Assembly (NCBI GenBank): GCA_029582165.1
Contig: CM055884.1
Location: 16,634,537 to 16,698,536 of the forward strand
Length of the DNA stretch: 64,000 bases
Source: Portulaca oleracea
Taxonomy: Eukaryota > Streptophyta > Magnoliopsida > Caryophyllales > Portulacaceae
Direction: 5' to 3'
Shown: positions 8,861 through 18,601 of the stretch, in pieces
How the letters are laid out: every line of letters starts with the position of its first letter
How positions within the stretch are numbered: the first letter of the stretch is position 1
Notes under the pieces: generated by a model
Seen by the model: only the letters and a program-made list of their open reading frames with translations
Told to the model about the DNA's origin: nothing
Databases searched by the model: none
Translations under genes and position numbers: made by a program

Positions 8861-11640
8861 ACTCGAAAATGCATGCGGTGCCGAAGTGCTGCACCTATCT
8901 GGCTCAGGTAGCGATACAGAGATGGTAGACTCCTCTTATTACCAGTGGGACACTTACTTCGGATCTGGTGGAAGCGGGGTCCATAGAACTGATAACGCTA
9001 GTGGCGGTGGCGACAAAGAGGTCTGGCGTGATGACGACTGAGAACGATGCGTCTGCAGAATTCTTATGTTATGCTATACACGACTCTTTGCTATGTACTT
9101 AGGACAATGCTATGCAATGATGTACTAAATGCATTTTTCAATACTTATGTACTAATGCAGACTGTTGATGCAATGCTCATGTAATGATGGTGTTATGCAA
9201 TGCAGTTATGACTTTCTATATACTGCTGAAAACAATCCGGGATAAAGGATTTTCGATCAACACAAAGTCGAACTAACAAGCAAGCACAAAGATTAATCTG
9301 GACAAGATCAAAACTCAGTTCGAAAGAGATAGGAAGAAGTTTTCGAATCTTAAGGGAGAGAACAAGTAACTCAGATGCATAGGTCCACCAACAGTTCGAA
9401 GAACAATGCAAATATGCGCGGTTGGTTATGGACGTAAGCTAGCCAGAAAGAGCGAACCTCACACAGGAAGGAATGAACACTCAAACACTCAATTTTGAAT
9501 ATGTATGTGAGTTTCTCTCATGCTCAAACCAATAGAAGCAAACTACCATAAGCTTGGTAAGAACCTCGCTCTCCACTACTGGTATGCAATGCACAAGTGA
9601 CAATCAAAAGGACTTTTTCGGGTTGTAACGGGGCTTAGGCTAGGGTAAGGAGCGGTAAAATTTGGGAATGAGGAGTTAAAAGCCATGCTTGGATTGATTT
9701 TCAATGAAATCCTCTAAACTCTCCTTCTCACTTAATGTATGCAAAGCGTTTCACCTTCCATCCTAAAACATCTCAACCGAATACAACCGAGTCAAAGTTT
9801 TCTGGACTTTAAGTTGAATCTCCCTAATCGCCCTTTTATTTTTGAAACTCTCTTTTTTATTGATTTTTGATTTTTGATTTTTTTTGTGGGTGATCGGGGA
9901 GAAGAAATCTCTATTATAGCATGACCAAATTCGCTCAAGATATGGGACTTTCAGATTCTCCCAGACTTCATATTTTGCTCACACCAAACCAATTGTTCCT
10001 TCCAAAAATGACAGACTCTCTTCCAACCAAGCAAGGCTCAAGGGGTACTGGATATCATAGGCTAAGGCTTGTATTGTCAGGGTTCAATCATGAAAAAAAA
10101 GGGTGAACAAAGGCTAGGCGGGGCAAAAAGAACGGTAAATACAATGTAGGGAAGGCTATTTGGCTATGTAGCTTATCAAAATAAAATCGAATGCCTTAAT
10201 CACTTTGTCACAGCGTGCAATGCAAATCTGTAGTCTCAAGCAAGATGCAAAACAAGTTCTAGAGATGCAACTAATGGGCGAGTCACTCAAGGGATCATGG
10301 AATTGATGAAAATGATCAATTCGACTTTTAGGCAATGTGGGCTTACGGGATGGGGCTCAATCAACTAAACTTAGCCCAAAGATTTGCGGCACGCACATTT
10401 ATACCTTCTAAGATAGTCAAAGCAGTCAGATACGTCTTCTATTACTGGTCTCAAAATCAGAAGGTTTGAAGAAAAGGTTTCAAAAACTTTTGAGATCTCA
10501 TCCAGATTTTTCTAAGTGAAGCAAGTTAAGCTGGAAAAAGGTCGATTTTCAGAAAAGGTCAAGGACTTTTTTTTGTTTTTTTTTTCTTTATTTTACTTTT
10601 TTTTAACCTTACGACTAAAACTGATATGATGCTCATGCAATGCAACATGCGACCTACATGATGGGAGACTTATGCAATGCAATATGCGACTAAAACTGAC
10701 ATGATGCTCATGCAATGCAACATGCGACCTAGCATGCGGACTGACAACATTAATCGTCTATTGGGTCCTTACTTGGATCGAGTCACGATCGCTTTCGGTT
10801 TCGGGCTCAGATTCAAGTAACGGACGCAATGGGGATTAGACTCAGGGAATATCATAAAGGGCCGAATAGGATCATCAGCAAGGCATTGGGCTGTCCGTGG
10901 GGTGAAGCGGTCAGGCCCGAAGAGAAGAGAGAAGGCCAGACTGGGTTAGGAAACCCGTCTGGGTTCCTCTTCCTCTAATCGGGCCCTGCTCACAATTACC
11001 GGCAGATGGGGCTACCCCGATGGCGAGAACCGTCTGGTTTACGGCCTGGACCCACACTGACGGACAATTGTCACGAATGGGTCGGCTCTGACAGGCCAAA
11101 CCCGTCTGGGTTTCTGATAAGCCAAAATGCACCTCGCATGTTCCTACGCGGACTAGAACGACTCCCGACTCATGAATGGGCTAGACGCTTGGACTCAACT
11201 TTTACAGGATTAAATCACATGACATACAGATGCGGGATGAGCCTAACCATGGCTTTACGTTCAGGGTTTTTCTAGGTTTAGGGAGATGAATAGGGTACCA
11301 CATGTTCTCGCCCCGGTGCATTTTCCTTGTATAGAATTCAAGGAAGAATGTGTGGGGTGTTGCTCTTTGGGTTTCAAGGAAACCTTTAGAGTGTAACACG
11401 GGGAGAGGAGATATCAAATGCTTGGCGATGTAAGTGCATCCCACAAGTAGTGACCTCCCGCTCTCGGGGTTAATTCCTAGTTTTAAAACCTAAACCAACG
11501 CTTTTGTGCTCCCTAGCCATAAAGGCCCAAGAGTAGCCTGGTATGCAATATGCCTAAAACAATGATAAAAATGTGAAATAAATTAATTCCTCCTCTTTTA
11601 CAAAAAACCCTAAAATTTAATTCTTTCAAGTTTTACCCTC
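8861..11640 (-). other. Non-coding interior of element A
   Basis: No gag, protease or pol translation is recognisable on either strand. Parts at about 9520-10330 match a block of element D at 26620-27480 (shared CTACCATAAGCTTG and GGGTTGTAAYGGGGYTTAGG). A dimer of about 75 bp built on GCTCATGCAATGCAACATGCGACCT lies at about 10612-10740. Two more AAACCCGTCTGGGTTY palindromes lie near 10950 and 11098. Confidence 0.7.
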
Positions 11641-11657
11641 TTTTTAAGTTTAAGTTT

Positions 11658-11672
11658 CCAGTGGAGTCGCCA
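11658..11672 (-). promoter_or_regulatory. A primer binding site
   Basis: The minus strand reads TGGCGACTCCACTGG three bases after the LTR end. This form is known from Tat/Ogre-lineage elements, where I recall it being assigned to tRNA-Arg; the tRNA identity is not shown by this window. Confidence 0.75.
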
Positions 11673-11675
11673 ATC

Positions 11676-12925
11676 TGTAGACACCGAAAAATTCGGCCGA
11701 TGACCTTTTTCGCGGCGCTACTTAAAAGTGATTGGGAGCCGACTAGGATTGCTTAACCTTAAGTAAGGTCAAACTTTCGAGAATGATTTTGTTAACGGAT
11801 TAAGAAAAAGATTTATGCGCCCGTCATTCACCTTAAGGAAAGAAGAAAGAAAGGGACAAAAAAGAAGGGAAGACGCACAGGAACCCGTCTGAGTTCCTTG
11901 CGGAACCTAGACGGGTTCGCAGCTGCAAAACTCCACGAACAAAAAGAAAACAAAGGAAAACAAAACAAAGGAAGAAGGTGAAGAACCCTCCTGGGTTCAT
12001 GAATTGAACCAAGCCGGATTACTTTTGGCGTTAATTATAAATTAGGTCATAAAAACCATAAAAAGAAGAAAAAAACCAAAGTACAAAAATAGAGTCGCCA
12101 GTTGAATTTTAGGATAAAACAACGAACCGTTAAAGAAATAGACTCCGGCCTACGAACCCAAAGACGGATTCGGGGGTAAGGTTACTAATCTGACAATTAA
12201 AATCGTCAAACCCGCCTATTCAAACGAATAGACTCTACTAGAATTAAATTAAAGTGAAAGATTAAAAAGAGGGAGGAATTGAATAAATTTCACGAGTTTA
12301 TCATTAATGTCATGCAAAACGAAAGAAAAGATACAAAAGAAAGTAAAATTACATTATATACATTAATACAAGAATCACGCTAACCTTTAGTGAAGTAGCA
12401 TGCAAAGGGGAGAGAAGAGAGAGAATACACTAGTGTCAATACTCCTAGTATATTCTGGTGTGTCTTTTAGAAGGGAAAGAAGGGTTTAATTTATAGTGGA
12501 GTGGGGATAGGGGGCGCGTTCTAGGGTTAGGATTTTAGTCGCCGCGCCAAAGAGAGCGATCGAACTCAGACGGGTTCACGTGAGTGAAGATGGGCCTTGG
12601 ACCCAAGAACCCAGACGGGTTCCTGAAGGCACCCAAGAACCCAGACGGGTTCCTGAAGGTAGCGACGGGCCTTGTGCCCAGGAACCCAGACGGGTTCTGT
12701 GGGTTGGAGCTGAGCTCCGGCCCACTGAACCCAGACGGGTTCTATGGGTTGGAGCTGAGCTCCGGCCCACTGAATCCAGACGGGTTTGCACTGGTATTGG
12801 GCTTTTGCCTTTCTCTTTCGGGCTTAGGTGGGTGAGGGGCTTGCGTGCCATTTATCGGTTAGCCTATTTTCTAAAACTAACGCTAAAAAAAGAAAATAAA
12901 ATCGATACAAAATTCAGCGTCTACA
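11676..12925 (-). repeat. A LTR, right copy (5' LTR in element orientation)
   Basis: Starts TGTAGACACCG and ends GTCTACA. It differs from the left copy at single sites and in one patch (12700-12800 against 6840-6910), where the left copy has many small losses inside the palindrome array. Confidence 0.93.
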
Positions 12926-12930
12926 GTATC

Positions 12931-13221
12931 ATGCTCCAAGAGGCGTCCTTATTACCACCTTGTGTCTCACGGCTCAAGGAGGATCAAAGTACTCTTATGA
13001 CACTTATGGAGAATAAGTATCATGAATTTGAAGAACCAAGGAGTCTCATTCTTACACCAGTGGAGGTTGGAAACCGTGAGCCTATAAAGGATCAAGATCC
13101 TATGCCATCACTTGTTCTCATTTGTGAATATTTGGATGAAAGACAAGCACCGTCAACAAGTGACCTCTCTCACTTATCTCTTTGGGTACGTTTCTCTTCC
13201 ATGAGTATTATCATGCAATAA
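12931..13221 (+). pseudogene. J gag-like ORF, 3' part
   Basis: Continuation of the frame interrupted at 5803: with element A and one TSD copy removed, the frame is open across the site. It is acidic with no recognised domain and ends at TAA 13219-13221. An apparent ORF beginning at 12580 in the A LTR is a chance fusion into this frame. Confidence 0.7.
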
Positions 13222-13239
13222 AGGCTGCCACCAAATCCT

Positions 13240-14778
13240 ATGATTCATCACCGAATGGTCTATGCAAAGGATCAAGCGCAATTCATGGATAACTACATCA
13301 ACGGCTTTGATTCTCATAGTATACAACATATTTCAAAAGAGTATGTACCATTGCAATGTAAAGAGAATGTATGTGTATACTTTGATAAAATTTTTGTATG
13401 TAGTAGAAGTAGAAAGGGGTATGTAAATCCTTTGGAGTTAGTCTTGACGAAGCATGAGAAGCCACATGGAGAATTGGAGAAGTACTTGGAGAAATGTCCT
13501 TACCTCTCGTCCAAGAATATGCTATCTCAACATATTTCATCAAATGGAGTAATTCAAGTGGACAAAAGGAAGAAAGGAATTATTCAAGAAAGGTCCATAC
13601 TTGCATCCATACTTGAGGTACTATGTCTCTTAAAGGATGCTAATGATCATCATATTCTTTTATTCCCTATTCTTGCATCATATTTGTTCTTTATAAATGG
13701 AGTTGAGAAAGGTGAAGTCCTATCTCAAGGAAGTTGTCCCATGGATTATTTTGGTGACATACTAAGTGGAGAAAAGAAGAAGCTTCACGCTTATGGCTTA
13801 GCATTCATACTTGTTGCTATCATGAGGGTATTTGAGCAAAAGGAATATTATCTTGGAGGAATCATGCTTAAGCTTCGTGAATCTTACAAAGTATTGGAGT
13901 ATGCTTCATATGATAAGGAGATCAAGCCATCATTATGCTTTGAGATGAAGTACTTGATTCGTTCATCAAAATCAAGTCACTTGGACGAAGCAAGTCCTTT
14001 GACTAAAGGAAGTTTTCTAACGAGGAGATACATAATTGATTCAAGAGTACTTAGGCTTGAATATATCAAGGAGTTGTATGAAGATGATGATGATTTTAAA
14101 GAAGTATACAAGGTATGTGAGAAGCATCCTCAACAATCCTTTTATATTGATCATGGATTTCTCTTCAAAGGGAATCAAGTGTGCATTCCAAGGAGTGGAA
14201 TTCGTGAAATCTTGATCATGGAAGTACATGGAAGTTCTTTTGATCATTTGGGTCTACTCAATACGTATCTCAAGATGAAGGAGTATTATTTCTGGCCTAG
14301 CATGATCGTTGATATTGAGTATAAGCTGCAATATTGTGACATTTGCAATCCTTCTATACCATATGGAGATGAAAGCTTGAATTTTATGGTTGAAGTGCCA
14401 CGGATTCAAGGAAGACAAGATGATATTAAGATCGTTGAAGGTCATCCTTCAAAGATGGAACGTCATATTACTATTGTCTTCATCATGAGTTACAAGTTTG
14501 TGAATCTATACTTTGAAGTTGAGAAGTTATATGAGATTTCTACATTCTCCATGAATAAACGAGATTTGAAGCACCATGATGTCATTGGATTATTCATGAG
14601 AAAACTTGGAAGAAAGTGGAGGTTCAACAAAGGGATCTATGATGATTTCAAAGCATTTAAAAAGAGAGTTTGTAATCTCTTCAAGGAACACAAGCGGAAG
14701 AAGCAAGTTGATGTGAACAATACTTTTGGAAAGATCTCTTATAAGAAGAAGGATGAGCTTAGAAGAAGTGCTATGTAA
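13240..14778 (+). CDS. J decayed pol-like ORF with integrase zinc-binding domain
   Basis: A 512-codon open frame. Around residues 40-72 the pattern YFDKIFVCSRS..VNPLELVL resembles the Ty3/gypsy RT palm (F/Y-x-D-D-I-L-V-Y-S) with the second catalytic Asp replaced by Lys. Residues 302-369 match the integrase N-terminal domain: GFLFKGNQVCIP, then His330, His336, Cys366, Cys369 (HHCC). No DDE core is recognisable. Little functional polymerase can be made. It may be a truncated, rearranged pol kept open by chance or by use within a non-autonomous family. The last bases before the LTR resemble the usual gypsy C-terminal tail (KLFQPGE). Confidence 0.6.
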   Translation: MIHHRMVYAKDQAQFMDNYINGFDSHSIQHISKEYVPLQCKENVCVYFDKIFVCSRSRKGYVNPLELVLTKHEKPHGELEKYLEKCPYLSSKNMLSQHISSNGVIQVDKRKKGIIQERSILASILEVLCLLKDANDHHILLFPILASYLFFINGVEKGEVLSQGSCPMDYFGDILSGEKKKLHAYGLAFILVAIMRVFEQKEYYLGGIMLKLRESYKVLEYASYDKEIKPSLCFEMKYLIRSSKSSHLDEASPLTKGSFLTRRYIIDSRVLRLEYIKELYEDDDDFKEVYKVCEKHPQQSFYIDHGFLFKGNQVCIPRSGIREILIMEVHGSSFDHLGLLNTYLKMKEYYFWPSMIVDIEYKLQYCDICNPSIPYGDESLNFMVEVPRIQGRQDDIKIVEGHPSKMERHITIVFIMSYKFVNLYFEVEKLYEISTFSMNKRDLKHHDVIGLFMRKLGRKWRFNKGIYDDFKAFKKRVCNLFKEHKRKKQVDVNNTFGKISYKKKDELRRSAM

Positions 14779-14821
14779 CGGTTTAGAAGAAGTTTTGTCT
14801 AAGTTTGAGGACAAACTTTTT

Positions 14822-14835
14822 CAACCGGGGGAGTA
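14822..14835 (+). promoter_or_regulatory. J polypurine tract
   Basis: CAACCGGGGGAGTA lies directly before the 3' LTR start TGATG, in the position and composition of a plant PPT. Confidence 0.75.
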
Positions 14836-15852
14836 TGATGTATATTTGATAGCCATATACATCAAGGTCATCAAGGGAGACATCAAATACACACCAAAGG
14901 AGCCAATACTTGATTACATGGAAAAGGAGCACCTTTCACTCATGTCTCTTACACAAACGAATGGCTTTAACAAGGGCAGCTCGGTAATTTGCTCTATATC
15001 TCAAGAACCATAAAGCTTTTGAGAAAGTCATCCTAGAATCAAAGATAGACTATTCAAAGAGCTTTCCAATGGTTTTTGAATCTTGGAATTTGGATTTGAA
15101 ACGAGCAAGTTATCATTGTTTTAATCTAGCTTAGTTCATTTTGATTCTTTATGATGTCATACTTGTGTAGGATGATGTAAGCCTCAAGGGGCCTAGATTC
15201 TTGATTTGTACACGTCCAAGGGGGCTTGGGATTACTATAAATACCCCCTTAGGCCTCTTGTAAATTCATTCATATATCAAATACAAAGTAAACACATGGT
15301 GTTGTTTTCTCTCTAGCTTTTGTGCTAGTTTTCGTTTCTCTTGAGGGAGATTCGATCCTATCTTCTTCTTCTAGCTTAGGGTGGCGTCCTAGGTGGTGAT
15401 AGGAAGAGATTGAAGCATTCTTGAAGGTGGTGTGGCTGTATCCTCCAAGAATCTTCAAAGCCAATATCATTCATCATTCAAATCGTGAGTTTCTTTCTAG
15501 TTTTCATTTGATCTTGTTTGTGTTTCTACCTTGTTTCAAATTCAAGATTCATTTGAATATCATTCAATCATTCAAGAAACTTATATTTCATCCATTCCTA
15601 CATTCATTTCATTCATCCGTTTCGTCCATTCCATTCGTTTATCCATCCATTCATTCATTCATTCATTCAATCTTAAAGAACCACTTAAAGATCCTAGTCT
15701 TTTGTATAATTTGATCATTCTTGATCCTATTATACATCATTTCATTCAATTTGGTTGATCTTTAAGAACTTTGAGAAGCAAGATTCTTATCTTGGTTTTT
15801 AAAGATCCTGATTTCTATGTGTAATGAGATCTCTTTATCCCATTATACATCA
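14836..15852 (+). repeat. J 3' LTR
   Basis: 1017 bp, nearly identical to 3216-4233, followed by TSD CTTAG. The palindrome and TATA box are repeated at about 15217-15243. Confidence 0.93.
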
Positions 15853-15857
15853 CTTAG

Positions 15858-16252
15858 TAATCCAATTCACACTTTCTTGTTTGTTCAGGAGAAGGCTCAA
15901 GTGAAGGTTGAAGATTCAAGGTGAAGGATCCATGATTAGAGTGAAGATTAGTGCATCAAGGGTATAATTTCTTGTTCTCAATTTCATCATTCAATTTAGT
16001 TTTAGTTTTCATTTATTGCTCTTAATTGCTTTCTTAGTTAGAGATTTACTTTCTTGTTAAAATTAGGTGTAGTTCATCTCTTCATGCTTTCTTGATTATT
16101 GAAATCCATGTTTAGATTAGTTTAAATATTTTTTATTACTTACTGCCTTTGCATTTGAAAACCTTACCAAACCAATTTCCACATTCGCCCAACACTCATC
16201 CCTGCGGATCGACAACCCTTACCTTAGAAACCACAAAATCTACAACCGAACA
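15858..16252 (+). repeat. G 5' LTR, second part (to the PBS)
   Basis: Resumes the LTR interrupted at 3215 and ends ..CAACCGAACA just before the tRNA-complementary sequence. It aligns with 22200-22538. Confidence 0.75.
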
Positions 16253-16253
16253 A

Positions 16254-16328
16254 TGGCGCCGTTGCCGGGGAACGAACCCGGGTCACCCGCGTTACAGGCG
16301 AGAATACTCACCACAATACTACAACGAT
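16254..16328 (-). pseudogene. Full-length tRNA-Asp-like copy (with CCA) at the G primer binding site
   Basis: The minus strand gives a 75-nt cloverleaf ending in CCA. Acceptor ATCGTTG/CAACGGC; D arm GTAT/GTAT; anticodon arm CTCGC-CTGTAAC-GCGGG; T arm CCGGG-TTCGTTC-CCCGG. It closely resembles plant tRNA-Asp(GTC), with the anticodon changed to GTA and a few stem changes. The first 18 nt of the complement are the ordinary PBS used by elements D and E; those continue with unrelated sequence, whereas here the match runs through the whole tRNA. Plant tRNA genes do not encode CCA, so a reverse-transcribed primer is the likely source. Not a functional gene. Confidence 0.85.
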
Positions 16329-16648
16329 TTAATACATCGAGGGTATAAATTCTTGTTCTCAATTTCATTATTAGGTCTAATTTTATTGTTTTCTTATTTC
16401 TTGCTTTTAATTGCACTCTTAGGTTTAGTTTTCTTCCTTGTTGAATTAGGTTTAGTTCATCTTTTATTCATGCTTGCTTGATTATTGTTGTTATGAAATC
16501 TATGTTTAGCTTAGTTTAATTGCTTTACATTATTTATTGCTTTCCGCATTTGAAAACCTTATCAGACCAATTACCTGAAAACCTAACACCCATCTCTGCG
16601 GATACGACCACCCCTACTTAGAAAACCCGAAAATACTAGAACCGAATA
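16329..16648 (+). repeat. Second, diverged G-type R/U5 segment
   Basis: Begins just after the tRNA copy (TTAATACATCGAGGGTATAAATTC) and repeats, with many substitutions, the same R/U5 landmarks as 15955-16252 (CATTTGAAAACCTTA, CACCCATCTCTGCGGAT, ACCGAATA). It leads into a second PBS. It appears to be the real leader of the gag that follows. Confidence 0.75.
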
Positions 16649-16649
16649 A

Positions 16650-16674
16650 TGGAGTTGTTACCAGGGATGACGTT
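16650..16674 (+). promoter_or_regulatory. Decayed G primer binding site
   Basis: TGGAGTTGTTACCAGGGATGACG corresponds to TGGCGCCATTGCCGGGGATGGCG at the E element PBS (minus strand, 44213-44235). The following GTTATTTGGTAGATTAG and GTTTGTGTGTGCATAG are also shared with E, so G and E are one lineage. Confidence 0.75.
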
Positions 16675-16880
16675 ATTTGGTAGATTAGATTATTGGTTTG
16701 TGTGTGCATAGTTTATTACTTTCGTAGATTAGTCTTAAAAATCCAAAAAAAAAAACTAAAAATTGAAAAATTGAGAAATCAACAAAAAGAGGAAAAGTGC
16801 AACAATCTGAGGGTTGGGTTCGTAGTCCTGTTACCAAAAGACTGGTTAGGAGGGAGACACCTTTAGTAGAATCATCTACG

Positions 16881-17042
16881 ATGGCTGAAGAAGAAGAACC
16901 TAGGGTGACCCTTTACGACCAGTTATACCCATCCTATGACCCACCGCCTTCGTGTTTTGTGTTACCACCCTTGCCTGCAGGAGTGACTTTTGATCCTAGG
17001 CAATACCATACCCACAACCTACCTCTCTTCATGGGTACTGGG
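16881..17042 (+). pseudogene. G gag, N-terminal part
   Basis: First in-frame ATG at 16881 (MAEEEEPRVTLYDQLYPSYD). Proline-rich N-terminus typical of Athila-like gag. The frame is cut by the MULE-type insertion after the target sequence GGTACTGGG and resumes at 18075 (removing the insertion and one TSD copy). An open frame upstream to 16797 lacks an ATG. Confidence 0.7.
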
Positions 17043-17630
17043 CAGTGGTGGATCCAGGATTCAACTTCAGTGGAGTCAATAATGATTTGTTAAAAAAAAA
17101 TTAAAATTTAGCAGTACTAAAAAGCTTAAATGCAACTAAAATAAAGAATTTAATATTAATCATGAAAATGGTAAACCATAGCCCAATGCTAAACTATAAT
17201 TAACTAGATACACATAGCACAATGCTAAAATACAAGAGAATTAACAAATAAAGTTGAGAAGCTAACAAGTCTATTAGCTAGCAATAAGTAAGTATACATT
17301 TAGCTTGCAAGTAAGTAATCAAAAGCCTAAAAATTGACATAATCTCCAAAATCAAATTGAAAAATAGTAAACTATGCATCCAATTAACAAATTTTATTTC
17401 ACAATTATTCACAATTATTCATTTATTCACATAAATCAATTATTCACAAATTTAATTATATTGATCTAAAACAAACCCTAATTTACCCACAAGCCAATTG
17501 AGTTGAGAGATGTCATGAAAAATTGAGAATTGACAATGAATTGATAATAATTAGAATTGGGTTGGAACTTGGAAGAGGAAAGAAGTCGAGGGAGAATGAG
17601 CGTGCATCTGTCATTTTGTCCCTCCTGAGC

Positions 17631-17886
17631 AAAAATAAAATAGAAGCCAAAAGGGGTTTGGGGAAAAAAAATACAACATTTACTTTTGTCAAGCTTCGAA
17701 CCCATGCACAGCCGCTCAAAAATAAAATAGAAGCCAGAAGGGGTTTGGGAAAAAAAAATACATTTGCTGTTGTCAACTTTCAAACCCGCGCACAGCCGCT
17801 CAAAAATAAAATAGAAGCAAGAAGGGGTTTGGGGAAAAAATACATCATTTACTTTTGTCAAGCTTCGAACCCGCGCAGAGCTGCTC
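17631..17886 (-). repeat. Triplicated ~85-bp unit containing B-box-like motifs
   Basis: Three units start at 17631, 17718 and 17802. Each runs AAAAATAAAATAGAAGCC, GGGGTTTGGG, poly-A, then TTTGTCAAGCTTCGAACCCRYGCACAGCCGCTC with variation. On the minus strand each carries GGGTTCGAAGC or a close relative, which resembles the RNA polymerase III B box. Confidence 0.75.
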
Positions 17887-17929
17887 AAACAGTCAAAGAG
17901 GAGCCCATAGACGCTTAACCACTGCGCCA
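17862..17929 (-). promoter_or_regulatory. tRNA-like polymerase III promoter (A and B boxes)
   Basis: On the minus strand TGGCGCAGTGG (17919-17929) fits the A-box consensus and GGTTCGAAGC (17862-17871) the B box, about 50 bases apart, as in tRNAs with a long variable arm or tRNA-derived SINE heads. The 150-codon minus ORF over it begins by translating the A box and is not a protein gene. Confidence 0.55.
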
Positions 17930-18074
17930 TTCTTCCTTTTCTGCATCTTTATGTATGCAATTTTATATATCTATTATAATTATTTTTTTTTCAAACAATG
18001 ATTTTTTTTTTCAAAATTCCAGTGGAGTCAGTTGACTCCACTGATTGTACACTGAATCCGCCCCTGGTACTGGG

Positions 18075-18419
18075 TTAGCGCTCATATGGACTACCGAGCA
18101 CAAAGAATACCTTAGTATGGTGACCCCTCCTGGAGTTCCTTTGGATTATGTGCTTTTGAAATACCTGCCTTTTGCCTTAAGGGACGCCGCTAAGCGATGG
18201 ATGTATAACATCAAACCCAGGTCCATAGATTCTTGGGATAGTTTCCTAAAGGCTTTCATGAAGAGGTATTTTGCAAACTCATTAGCTGTCCAACTAAGAA
18301 ACTCAATTTTGAAATTTAGACAGGACAAAGGAGAACCTCACTGGAAGGCCTTTGAACGTTTTAAGAACCTACTGTCCCAATTTCCTCACCATGGCTTTGA
18401 TTTGGTGCGATTGTGTTAG
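18075..18419 (+). pseudogene. G gag, capsid region
   Basis: Continues 16881-17042. Contains the retrotransposon gag core (LKYLPFALRDAAKRWMYNI, SWDSFLKAFMKRYF, ERFKNLLSQFPHHGF). A stop at 18417-18419 ends the frame, and a poly-G run (18476-18488) adds a further length ambiguity downstream. Confidence 0.8.
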
Positions 18420-18601
18420 ATTATGTGTGAGGGTGTCGATCAGAACACTAGGGTCACACTAGAGTCAATGTGTCTGGGGGGGGGGGGGTTATGGATAAAA
18501 CTGCTGAAGAGGCTTCGGATTTTCTAGAGAGTATGTTTGAGAGAGCTATGCACTGGGGAACAACTAGGGATGAGTCCTTAGGTGACCAATTGTAAAATGC
18601 T

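Larger units (their letters stand above)
5804..12925 (-). mobile_element. Element A: Tat/Ogre-like non-autonomous LTR retrotransposon inserted in J gag
   Basis: Bounded by TSD GTATC (5799-5803 and 12926-12930). The LTRs are 1239 and 1250 bp. Orientation is minus because TGGCGACTCCACTGG (the PBS) lies next to the right LTR and AAAGTGGGGGCTATC (the PPT) next to the left LTR. The internal 4.6 kb has no gag, protease, RT or integrase. It carries tandem repeats next to the PPT, as reported for 3' UTRs of Tat-lineage elements. The LTRs differ at only a handful of sites outside one indel-rich patch, so it is young. Confidence 0.92.
3216..15852 (+). mobile_element. Element J: Ty3/gypsy-type LTR retrotransposon, non-autonomous, inserted in G
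   Basis: J is bounded by the 5-bp target duplication CTTAG (3211-3215 and 15853-15857). Its two LTRs of about 1018 bp differ at roughly a dozen positions by eye, so insertion was fairly recent. The order is LTR, PBS TGGTATCAGAGC, gag-like ORF, decayed pol ORF, PPT, LTR. Protease, most of RT and the integrase core are not recognisable. Without the nested element A it is about 5.5 kb. It must use enzymes from a related element to move. Confidence 0.93.
17043..18065. mobile_element. 1023-bp MULE-type non-autonomous element in G gag
   Basis: Flanked by a perfect 9-bp duplication GGTACTGGG (17034-17042 and 18066-18074), the length typical of Mutator-like elements. Both ends carry imperfect inverted sequences containing GGATYCAG and CAGTGGAGTCAA. 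A perfect inner palindrome CAGTGGAGTCAGTTGACTCCACTG lies near the right end (about 18019-18042). No transposase is present. The interior has an A/T-rich left half and a tRNA-like, tandemly repeated right half. Confidence 0.85.

Noticed and set aside
12580..13221. 213-codon ORF
   Set aside because: It is a chance fusion of the A LTR with the J gag frame; only 12931-13221 is original coding sequence.
16254..16328. A functional nuclear tRNA gene
   Set aside because: The CCA end is encoded, the anticodon and stems carry changes, and it sits exactly at a PBS.
17478..17930. 150-codon minus-strand ORF with internal repeats
   Set aside because: It translates the tRNA-like A box and the 85-bp non-coding tandem repeats of the MULE-type element.
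18476..18488. Poly-G run as a frameshifting site
   Set aside because: The gag frame is already closed by a stop upstream, and homopolymer length is unreliable in the assembly.
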